DNA of 64,000 bases, taken from Pomphorhynchus laevis (lineage: Eukaryota; Acanthocephala; Palaeacanthocephala; Echinorhynchida; Pomphorhynchidae). The stretch lies in the NCBI GenBank assembly GCA_012934845.2, contig WNNJ02000322.1, positions 186,001 to 250,000 of the forward strand. Direction: 5' to 3'. Positions 29,005-38,692 of this stretch are shown one piece after another. Numbering within the stretch: the stretch's first letter is position 1; each line of letters starts with the position of its first letter. The notes under the pieces were generated by a model, which was not told the origin of the DNA, did no database searches, and worked only from the letters and a program-made list of their open reading frames with translations. The translations under genes and the position numbers were made by a program.

Positions 29005-30860
29005 TTTTTACGTGGCAAATGCGTGCAAACTGCACGCTTACATGATAACTAACAAAAAAAGAACAGCAAAAGTCACAATTAATTAGTTAATTGTTGAAAT
29101 GGAATTGGATTTGGCGTTTGAAGCACGGCATTGATGTTGATTGGCGGATATGAATTGGTAGATGATTCTACCAGAGAGGAGCAGCCTCAACGAAGGAGCG
29201 GAAGCCAAAAGAGGTAGAGTAGATTGGGACATGTAAAAGAATGGAATTACGGGAACGCAGAGCACAATACACAGTACGAGAATTGTCGAGAAAAGGAAGG
29301 GGTATGAGAAGTTATAAGGCGAAAATAAATGATAAGGCGAATTTGAACACGACAATAAATGGTAGGCCAATCGAGAGAAACATGATGGTGGGATGTATGA
29401 TCAAAACGACGAAGACGGAGAACTCGGACGGCTGCGTTGATGATGCGTTGTAAAGGAAGAAGAGTGGATTTAGGTGAGTTGGAAAATATACTAAGACAGT
29501 AATCAAGTCTTGAGAACATGAGAGAAGATATGAGAGTCATACATGAAGGGAAATCGATCAATCTACGAATTTGACGAAAATTGCGGAGAATCAGGATAGA
29601 TGAGCGTACTTTATCTCTAACGAAAGGTTTAAGTGAAAGTCTGTTGTCAAAATGGATGCCTAGGAAAACGAGATTGTGAACGATAGGAATAATTGTAGAA
29701 TTTGGTGATACGGAGTGAGGTTCTACGCCAAAGCGTCGAGGAAGGATTCACATTATTTTTGATTAATTAGAATTCAGAGAAAGACGAAGATAATAAAGAT
29801 CATTTAAAATTAAGGCAAGAAACACTAAGATCATGAATACGATAAGCAGGTGGGTGAACATAGATGATAATGTTATCAGCATATTGCATAATATGGAAGT
29901 TAAATGCATGAGAAATATAAGACAAATCAACGAGAATAAGATAGAAAAGCAAAGGGCCTAATACCGAGCCTTGTAGAACACCGAAAGGGATGAAATAAGT
30001 ATGCGAGAGAAGGGTTAGAACAAATACGGAAAAAACGGTTTGATAGATATGAAGAAAACCAAGCCACAGTGTGTAAAGAGAAGTCATAATCACGACGAAG
30101 ACGATGGAGAAGAATCGAGTGATCGACAATGTCGAAAGCGGATGATAGATCAAGAGAAACTATGACACTACATAATTTTTCATCTCGTGAAATTGGTAAG
30201 TCGTTATAAACTTTAAGACATTCAATTTCAGTAAAGTGATTAGAGCGGAAAGCGGCTTGGAGGGGCGAAAATAAGTTAGAGGACAAGAGATATGTATTAA
30301 CTTGCTTAAGAAAGAGACGCTCAAGGAGTTTAGAGAGGGTTGAAAGAAGTGAGATGGGACGGTACGAAGACGGTAGTGAATGGTCGAGATATTGCTTTTT
30401 GAGGAGAGGACGAACAGTGGCACATTCCCAGATGGAAGGAAATGTACGGCTACGGATGGACAAGTTGAACAATGTTGTTATGAAGGGTGAGATATATGAG
30501 TAGATATATTTAAGCAAGTGATTGGAAATTGGGTCAGAGGGAAAGGTTTTATTGGGTAATGACAGCAGAATCGAAGAAACTATATCAGATGAAACGGGAA
30601 GAAGGTGGAATAGCTCTGGGAGGGAAGTATTTAAAGAGATGAGAGGATACAAGGGGCATATGGGTAGAAAGGGAAATTAAATTATAAAAACAAAATCAAT
30701 CATGATGATTGATTTTGCCAGACTGAGGAGCGAGCAAGGATTTAGTTAAAAGTATGCCAGAAAGACTTGAAGTTAAATGAAGTGATGATTTGTGCTGCCA
30801 GAAAAAGTTGCATTTGTTACGTAGTAGGTTGAGATGACACCGGCTATTAGTTACATTTGT
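29005..30860 (-). mobile_element. LINE family B copy, 5'-truncated, inverted
   Basis: The 3' tail (acgtggcaaatgcgtgc...gcacgcttac) is at 29010-29055. RT frames 30652-29927 and 30153-29800 hold SYRPISLLSTLSKLLERL, LDLSSAFDIVDHSILL, QGSVLGPLLF and MQYADNIIIY. YADD has become YADN, and a frameshift splits the RT, so it is inactive. Confidence 0.82.
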
Positions 30861-30884
30861 AGTTCCTGATGATACCAGAGACTA

Positions 30885-30955
30885 TTGAACTATTAAACTG
30901 AACTTTTTATCGTATAAATTGTCATTTATTTGGTTCCATTCTAATATAATAATGT
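30885..30955 (+). repeat. Copy of the sequence bordering the gypsy 3' end
   Basis: Resembles the reverse complement of 24735-24800: attgaac...aaactgaac, tttttatc, ataaattgtc and ttggttc occur in the same order. Probably an LTR-edge remnant of a related element. Confidence 0.45.
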
Positions 30956-31050
30956 ACTTTATGTAGTTTAATTCGTTTAAAAATTGGGTTGGCAAAGATA
31001 GAATTTGCATATGATGCGATGTCCTTAGATTATTAGAGATCAATTGTTAA

Positions 31051-31614
31051 GATCTTGGAATAGTAGTTGCGAATGATTTTTCGACTAGTTGGAATACTGA
31101 GTTGGCTTGCTCGAAAGCAAATCGAATGGTTGGGATGATTCGTAGAACTTTTAGTGTGTTGAGTCCAGTTTCATTTAGAGCACTCGCCAACGCATTTGTG
31201 ATCAGTCATCTTACCTATGCATCACAATGTTCGTTCCCAAGAACAGTATACGAGAAAAGTAGAATTGAAAATGTGCTGCGCCGGGCAACTAAGCTCGTAA
31301 ATTCAGTTAAAGCCTTACCTTATGATGAAAGGCTAAAAAAACTTGGTATGGTTTCTATAAGCGACCTTCGGTTTCGGCGAGATATGTGTTCAACATGGGA
31401 AGTTTTACACAAGGGAAATCACGTCTTAAGAGAATTGATGACTGTTCGGAAAAGTCGGGCTTTGCGTGGACACAATTTTACTTTAGCCCATCGCCGAGTT
31501 ATACGCTCTAAAACTGTACAATTTGGACACCGAATCGTAAGTAAGTGGAACCGATTAAGTGAAGAAATTGTCAACTCAAGATCGGTTTCAGCATTCAAAC
31601 ATAAACTTTTGTGA
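31051..31614 (+). pseudogene. CR1-type LINE RT C-terminal fragment (family C)
   Basis: Opens DLGIVVANDF and reads ANRMVGMIRRTFS, HLTYASQC, RRATKLVNSVKALPYDERLK, LRFRRDM and VSKWNRLSEEIVNS...FKHKLL. This is the post-RT connection and tail of CR1/Jockey ORF2. The RT itself is absent upstream. It differs clearly from families A and B. Confidence 0.78.
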
Positions 31615-31719
31615 CTTTTGTTTGTGAGTCTTTTTTTCTTTACTTTTTCTTTTCTTTTTTTAACAGTGCAACTGTGAGCTTTGCTCGTCTGTTTGTCGAA
31701 ATAATAATAAGATATGTCT

Positions 31720-32110
31720 TATGAATGGATATAATCTGCGGATAATTGAATCGTTGTTTGAGAATTGATGAGAGAAGTAGAACATGAGAAATAAGATAGT
31801 TCATTTGTAGGAATTTGATTTGGATAACTTGATTGCAACAAAGCAACGGAATTTGTCGGATCATGAATCAAAGAGGTACGAAGAGGTCTCAATGATGTAA
31901 CGCTAGAATCGATACAATTGATACGTATCAAAAAAATTACATGCATCACGTTGTTGAGTGAATCTACTGTATGTTGATTATCAGTATTAAGCACTATTTT
32001 GTTTGAAGGAAACTGGATTCTAGAAGGTTTAATAGCATCAAGAGACATCACTGGTGGATTATACTTCACATTACTATTTTGCCCTTCTATTACACCAGTA
32101 TTTTATTGTT
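31720..32110 (-). other. Unassigned open frame of about 120 codons
   Basis: The minus frame from about 32110 to 31722 is open through GQNSNVKYNPPVMSLDAIK, PLRTSLIHDPTNSVALL and TTIQLSADYIHS. Composition looks protein-like, but no family is recognised and no splice acceptor precedes it. The first ATG codon is at VMSLDA. Confidence 0.3.
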
Positions 32111-32206
32111 ATAATTATGGATTTGATCCAGTGCTTACAAAGTTTTTTAAGTGCCAGATACATTATCTATGATACCTCATAGATGATACGTAAATGAACA
32201 AGATAC

Positions 32207-32275
32207 CTCATCTATGATATCTAAAACTTTCGGCTTGCCCGTTATTTGATTATCATCCACAACGTGCGGTAACAT
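32207..32275 (-). pseudogene. Duplicate of TTC4 exon 1
   Basis: 69 bp reading MLPHVVDDNQITGKPKVLDI and then IDE with a GT donor, differing by three residues from exon 1 at 10792-10724. Flanks differ after a few bases. No following TTC4 exon was found on the minus strand below it, so it looks like an orphan exon copy. Confidence 0.65.
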
Positions 32276-32439
32276 ATTGGTAACATAAGTCACCAATAAC
32301 ACAACTAAATAAAAAGGGTTTCGTCAAAGAAACCTCTTGAAATATAAATTTGAGACTCGTATTTCGCTATTAGATCGCATGCAAAACTCTGTCAGTAATA
32401 AATTACAAGTCATTTCCTAAAATTTAAAATCCGATCATA

Positions 32440-32600
32440 ATCGTAATCAGTTTACTTTATCCTTAAACGCCAAATCCGAGCCCATTTAAACAATTTAACT
32501 AATTTATCTGTATGAATTTTACCGTGTGTTTTTTGTTAGTTAGTGGACTTGTAAGCGTTAAGATAGCACGCGTTTGACACACTAAATAAATTATTATTGA
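32440..32600 (+). mobile_element. LINE family B 3' tail
   Basis: Ends with ORF2-derived aaacgccaaatccgagccca, then the 3' UTR gtggacttgtaagcg and gcacgcgtttgac. A very short 5'-truncated insertion. Confidence 0.7.
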
Positions 32601-32719
32601 ATGCAGCAGAAAAATCAATAAAGACAGCTACAGCAAGCTGTTGGATACCACATACACAGATAAACAGCTACAGACACAGCAAGCTGATGGATAGCTACAG
32701 CCAGCCATAGCAAGCATTT

Positions 32720-35140
32720 ATCATGGCAAAACTGGAATATAGAGAATATCATGGGATATATCATGGAATTCCAGCAAACTGGAATATCATAGCAAAACTA
32801 GAAGAGATGCTAATAGTTCAACATATTAAAGAACCTACTTGTGTGACAGGGACGCCTTCTATACTCGATTTGGTCTTTACTAAGTGTTTGGGTGACGTTT
32901 CAGGTGTTCGTTATGACGCACCAATTGGCAATAGCGATCACTGTGTACTCTCTATGCGACTGTCGCTGTTCAACAGGGCCTCAAAACTCTAATTTTAAAA
33001 AACGTTGTTGAGTAGGTGTTGATGCTAGTCAACTAGTTGCAAGCTTCCCGAAAGATATCTGTAATAGTCTTCGTATTCACTTCGGTTTGGAGGTTATAGT
33101 AGTCTTTGATCTGCTTCATGATGAATTGAAGCGAATTTCTGATATCTTTGCTCCGTTACGTGCCTGCAAGTCCAAGCATGGACATCCTCCTTGGTTCGAC
33201 AGAGAGCTTCTTGATGCTATCAGATCCCGCAACAAATTGTGGCGCGAATTTAGGCGTTCTCCTTCTTCCAAACGTGCCTACATCGACTCTCGGAACTTAT
33301 GCAATCGGCTAAAATTTCAGAAACGCTATTCGTACGAAGATAGTATCGCCATGGATGCATCTTTGAATCCTAGGAGGTTTTGGTCTTATGTAAGAAACAA
33401 CAGAACTCTTGTCGCCACAATAAGCTCAATCCAAACGCCAACTGAAACTTTGGCCGATCCGTATTCAATCGCCCAACATTTAGCTGATGGCTTCTTGGTA
33501 CAGGCTTTGACCTCTAACAAACTGCATGACTTTAATTGGAAGTATGTTCCGGTTGCTCATCGGTGTTGTGTTCGTCCACTCAGAGTGGATGAGGTGTTGA
33601 ACGAGGTTATGAAACTCGATCCGTTTACATCTCTGGGACCATACAATATTGTCCCCTTCCTCGTCAAATCCCTAGCGAACGTACTGAACAATGATTTAAC
33701 TATGTTCTTCAGATACAGCTTGGACACACTTTGGATTACTGACAGTTGGAAGTGTGCAATTGTGGTGCCTATTCCCAAAAAGCATCCTGCTAGCTTTTGC
33801 GCGGACTTTCGGCCCATTAGCTTAACCAGCGTATTCTGCAAACTTTAAGAAATAATCATTGCTAGTAGAATCAGGGATCATTTGGATCGTAATCACATAT
33901 TGGTTGAATCTCAACATGGTTTCAAGATCGGACGTTCATGCCTTACTAACCTACTAACTTCGCGTGAAAAATGGGCTGATGCTCTAGGGGCTGGGTTTCA
34001 GGTTCATACAGTATTCCTTGATTTTCGAAAGATTTTGATAGGATACCACACGACGGCTTAGTGTCTTCACTGTATCACTATGGACTTCATTCATATGTTT
34101 GTGAGTAGGTCAGGCAATTTCTATCGAATGGATCTTTCCGAGTTTGTATGGGGAGGTGTGTTTTCTTATTCGGTGAATGTTAATTCTAGCGTACCGCAGG
34201 GATCAGTCCTTGGCCCACTGCTCTTTATAATCTTCATTTATGATCTGCTACTTCGCTTATCATGATCTCATCTAGCGTTTGCAGACGATCTAAAGATTTG
34301 GTCGATCATTAGAAGTCCTGCTGATCGAGTATCGTTACAAAATGATCTAAACTCCCTGATCAAGTGGTGCGATTCTACCGGACTACGGTTGAATGTTGAT
34401 AAATGTGTCCTCATGCAACTAGGTCGCCCTATTGAAACTCTAATGTACTTTATTGGAGATATTATCTTAAAGGAAGTATCTCATCATAAAGATTTAGGGA
34501 TTATTGTCCATCGATCCTTGAAAACAAGTTGAACACCAACTTCTTTCTAGGCAGAGCTACTAGGGCGTTATATTGTATTAAAAGTGCATTCATCAGGTTA
34601 AGCTGTCATATGTTCAGGAGGTAATTCATCTCCCTCGTCAGGCCACACTTAGAGTACTGCATTCAGGCTTGTTTCCCTGTCACTAAGCAGTAACTATTAG
34701 ACATGGAGTCTATTCTTAGGCGCGGATCAAGGCTCTGTATTGGCTTAAGTGGTATTGACTATTATATACGTCTAAGTCGTATTGGGATGTTGTCGGTACG
34801 TGAGAGGTTCATATCCTTGGAAATGCTATGTCTATGGCATATGTCGAATGATGCGGTGGGTTATCTTACCGATGTAATCACTAGGCGGGTAGATCAGTTG
34901 CGAGGGCATATCAGAGTCTTGTATAAATTTGGATTTGGCAGATTACCAAAAGTGTATAGACTCTCGAGGAGAGGAATTAACATGTGGAATTCGTTGCCTG
35001 AGAAAGTCGTTGCAGCCCCCAGTTTGAGAACGTTTAAATCACGATGCTACAAATGGATACATGAACAATGCCGCATTCAACACTACCACTGGAATACCCT
35101 AATTAGCTACGTTGACTGATCATTTGCTTTTCTTCTTTTT
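32720..35140 (+). pseudogene. CR1/Jockey-type LINE ORF2 (family D), broken
   Basis: Pieces in order: endonuclease end (ILDLVFTKCLGDVSGV, GNSDHCVLSM); linker and RT start 33087-33848 (HPPWFDRELLDAIRSRN, SLGPYNIVPFLVKS, CADFRPISLTSVFCKL); EIIIASRIRDHL and FLDFRK; VPQGSVLGPLLFI; then FADDLKIW and post-RT GLRLNVDKC, HHKDLGIIV; finally 34703-35119 (RLSRIGMLSVRERF, NMWNSLPEKVVAA). Several stops and frameshifts. This family is closer to arthropod/trematode CR1-Jockey than to LINE A. Confidence 0.82.
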
Positions 35141-35486
35141 TCAGACTCTGCCTGAATAGCATTTTGGCTTTGGTATGTATTGGAATAATAATGATGTTAG
35201 GAATTGTAGAAATTATAATTTTTTAATTTCACAAATTAAAATTTTTCAAAAACTTGATATAAAATTGATAGCCGATAATTTAGCTGCAAATGTATGTGAC
35301 TCAATTTAGAAAAACGGTTGAAGCAAATAGTTATCGATAAACATCTTCTTATGTTTGAGTTACGATATACCTGTTTCCATATTTTACACAAATATTTAAA
35401 TTTTAAGTACACATTTAAAACAAATTAATGGTATTGTATATTGTCCATTGTAACTCTTATAGGACAATTTATAAACAAGTTTTGAT

Positions 35487-37640
35487 TCAATTCGATGTTT
35501 TCTTGGCAGTTTTTCGACTAATATTTCTAGAATGTCGTTGCTTTTCGATATTTATTTTCTTTGCCCGTTTTTCTCTGCGATTAACTATTTCTGCAGCGTC
35601 TTTTATGCCATTATGACGTCCCTTATTGCCACCACCGTAATCATGTTGCTTCTTAAGCCATTCCTTATATTTTTCACCGTTCGCCTTTCCTCTCTTGCCA
35701 CTGGTCGACGAATACATCCAACTTTTCTTGCTGGCCATTTTGTCGGCAATTGAATGACCGCTTATAAATTTTTTCTGTTGCTTATCCCAAACTAGTCGCT
35801 GATGACGAACCATTTTATTTAACTTACTGCATTGATTCTGCATTTTATTATCTTTGCCATCATCTTCACCAACACAGTAATCTAAGTCCATAACACATTT
35901 CTGCAAATCACTTGTAAATGTATCGATTTTTAGGTTGTTTAAATTGCTACTTGAATTTGTGTATGAAATATAATGATTTTTGTCTTTGAATGAATTTTCA
36001 ACCTCGCCAGACGACATATTTGATGACATTGGAGTGCTCAGTTGAGTACGTTTAGTTTTCATTGTATTGAGAATTTTGGATTTCTCAGTTGAAGGATTAA
36101 TTTCGAAAATTGTACGCTGTCCACGCCAATTCCTAAGCTGAGTTAAAAATTCGTGTTTCTGTTGAGTTGGCTGATTCTGTTGTGCAGAGGAAACCTTGTT
36201 GAAAATGGGGTGTATTTTCATCTCAGAAATTAGTTCTTCCTTACAAGATTTCCATTTTGCTATCGATGCAGACGATGGAACCTTGACATTCCGAAGATAT
36301 GCTTTCCACGCGTTCTTACTCTGTTGGAGTTCTGTTGACAGTGTTTCAGACAATACATGATCAATAGATTCACGGAGTATTTCATCAGTAACGTACAGTC
36401 TGGAAAGGATAAAGTTCTCCTCGTCAAATGATGCATTCACAATAAACTTTTTATTTAGATAGTTGTGAAGATCAAACAAAAACGGCATCTCGTCATTGCT
36501 AACAATTGAAATCACTGTCCCTTTTCGTTGGATACCTCGAGCCGCTCGTCCTGATCTGTGAACAAATAACTTAACGGTACGAGGAAAGTTGTAGTTTATA
36601 ATTGTATCCAAAGCTGGAATGTCTATACCACGAGCAGCAACATCTGTCGTAACTATAATTTTTGTCTTTTTACGACGGAAACTAACAATTGCTCTTTGTC
36701 TGGCTTCATCGTCCATTTTACTATTTCCGAAAATCGCCGAAGCCTTAACTTTGCATACATTTTTCAATACCTCAGCCAACAGTTCAGCATCGTATCGTGT
36801 TGCGACAAAAATCAAGATCTGTCCAAGATGTGGAAGTGAAGTGACCAATGAGCAAAGAGAGTAAATCTTCTCATCATGAGGACAGTAAAAATATGTTATC
36901 CAAAGATTTGGGTTAAGATTCAACTCAGAATCTAGTCGACAGAGTATCGGCTGGTGTAGCAAGCCAGATCGAATAAAATCTGTGACCAATGCAGGCATTG
37001 TAGCTGAAAGTAAAATATTCTGCCTTCCACCAACTGATGACGGTGGTAAGTGGTTAATCAGCGCACTAAGCTGCTCGCGAAAAGTGATATCTTCAAATAA
37101 GCGATCAGCTTCATCAAGTACTAAATACTTGCAATAAGCTAAACAAGAAATATTCATTTCAACAAGGACATGAACAAGACGTCCAAGTGTGGCAGTCACT
37201 ATTATTGGCTGATGATTCGTCTTCGTAAATATGTCAAAATGTTTAGAAAGACTCTCTCCTCCACTTATTGAGCATATATCAAGTGATAAATGTCTGGCTA
37301 GAGATCGTGCAAAGCGACAAGTCTGTAAGGCAAGATCACGACTTGGACTGATAATAACCGCACTAATACGTTGATAGCCTGGCTGAGGTTTGCTTTTATA
37401 AGAAACAGACGTACTATTTCGAGATAATGTATTAAGGATCGGTATCAAGAAGGCTGCCGTTTTACCGCTTCCAGTTCTCGCCATTGCTACTACATCTCGG
37501 CCTTCTTTTATTACTGGAATAATTTTTCTTTGTATAGGTGTAGGTAAATGGTAATTCATTGCAAAAATCGCTTTAAGTAATGCATCGTCGATACCCATTC
37601 TTTGAAATGCCCCATTACTTGAATTCTTTTGTGAAGGCAT
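35487..37640 (-). CDS. DDX54: DDX54/Dbp10-type DEAD-box RNA helicase
   Basis: An intronless frame of 717 residues from the ATG at 37640. The open frame extends 39 codons further, but a tttgtag acceptor lies just before this ATG and the extension is unlike the family. Q motif at about 12-37 (PTPIQ), motif I ARTGSGKT at 54-61, then PSRDLALQT, TLGRLVH, VLDEADRLFE, LLSATMP, FVATRYDAELLA, TDVAARGIDIPALD and HRSGRAARG. The C-terminus has the DDX54-like VWDKQQKKFISG and a long basic tail (KEWLKKQHDY, RREKRAKK). Yeast Dbp10 acts in 60S ribosome assembly in the nucleolus. Two variants stand out: PSRDLA for PTRELA and TLGRL for TPGRL. Confidence 0.92.
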   Translation of the reverse strand: MPSQKNSSNGAFQRMGIDDALLKAIFAMNYHLPTPIQRKIIPVIKEGRDVVAMARTGSGKTAAFLIPILNTLSRNSTSVSYKSKPQPGYQRISAVIISPSRDLALQTCRFARSLARHLSLDICSISGGESLSKHFDIFTKTNHQPIIVTATLGRLVHVLVEMNISCLAYCKYLVLDEADRLFEDITFREQLSALINHLPPSSVGGRQNILLSATMPALVTDFIRSGLLHQPILCRLDSELNLNPNLWITYFYCPHDEKIYSLCSLVTSLPHLGQILIFVATRYDAELLAEVLKNVCKVKASAIFGNSKMDDEARQRAIVSFRRKKTKIIVTTDVAARGIDIPALDTIINYNFPRTVKLFVHRSGRAARGIQRKGTVISIVSNDEMPFLFDLHNYLNKKFIVNASFDEENFILSRLYVTDEILRESIDHVLSETLSTELQQSKNAWKAYLRNVKVPSSASIAKWKSCKEELISEMKIHPIFNKVSSAQQNQPTQQKHEFLTQLRNWRGQRTIFEINPSTEKSKILNTMKTKRTQLSTPMSSNMSSGEVENSFKDKNHYISYTNSSSNLNNLKIDTFTSDLQKCVMDLDYCVGEDDGKDNKMQNQCSKLNKMVRHQRLVWDKQQKKFISGHSIADKMASKKSWMYSSTSGKRGKANGEKYKEWLKKQHDYGGGNKGRHNGIKDAAEIVNRREKRAKKINIEKQRHSRNISRKTAKKTSN

Positions 37641-38019
37641 ATATCTACAAATAAACACAAACCCACATTTGTATTCAATAATTTGGACGAATTTTGGCAA
37701 ATCATACCTAAAATTTGAGTTTACCAGGAATTGAGTTATATTTGAAAATAATACCAAAATAAGTAATTTTCCATCATATTTTTCAATATCAAAAGGGAAA
37801 AGACGTTTCGAGCAAGGTGCACGGAGGCAAAATATGTAATAAAATCTTAAGATACAAAAATTACATTTTTAAATTTAATAATAATACGAAATAAATATAC
37901 TCAGTTAACTGATCTGAGTTTTTCTAATTTACACCCTCTTTTTCAGTCTGTTTTTTCATCATCATTACACCGAAACTTTTAGTTTCGGTATAATAATGAC
38001 TTTTAATGTTGACTTTTAA

Positions 38020-38510
38020 TGTATAATGTTACTTTTCCAGTAACATCTCCGATCAACCTATGCAACACTCCACTCCTGTCACACATGCTCCAATATATGT
38101 TAATTCTCCATCGATCACCCATGTCATTCCCACGTTTATCTGCTCTTCTGCCTCTACTCCTGCCAGCTCTGTTCGTCCACCACTTCCCCGTGATCGTTTT
38201 CCTTCGCACGATCGCTGTATTAGCATATCTAACTAAAAGCTTTCCGAATCTGCTTCTCCACAATCTCGCCTCGATTATAATGTATCTGCCTTCAGGTCTA
38301 TCCTAGCAACCATTCTTCCTGGTGATAATCCATCCATCTTCAATAATATCGACCCTGCATATTTTATCCGTTTAAACAAATCCGCTAAATCCAATCATCT
38401 CAGACCTCCACTCCAAATCTGCTTGATATTTTCATTTTATTTGTTTGTTAGTAGACTTGTCAGCGTGCTGCCGGTACGCATTACCACGTTTAATAAATAA
38501 ATAAATTGTT
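38020..38510 (+). mobile_element. Internally deleted LINE B derivative
   Basis: ORF1-like sequence (matching about 42105-42480) is joined at about 38415 straight to the 3' UTR with gtagacttgtcagcgtgctgccggtacgc and a taaataaataaa end. All of ORF2 is missing. An in-frame stop lies in the ORF1 part (ctaactaaaagctt). Confidence 0.75.
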
Positions 38511-38692
38511 ATTACTAAAAGAGCTTAAACCAGTTTAAAAATCATATAATATTATATTTATGGTTATAATTTTTTTGGTTATAAATACTTACAATAATAT
38601 ATACAATACGACGATCTAACAACAATCTATTCGACGGTCTTACAACGCTTTAAAATAATATTTTGATACTTAGAGTGATATTGGCATATTAA

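Noticed and set aside
37641-37757. 39-residue N-terminal extension of the DDX54 frame
   Set aside because: A splice-acceptor-like tttgtag precedes the inner ATG, and the extension is unlike the family.
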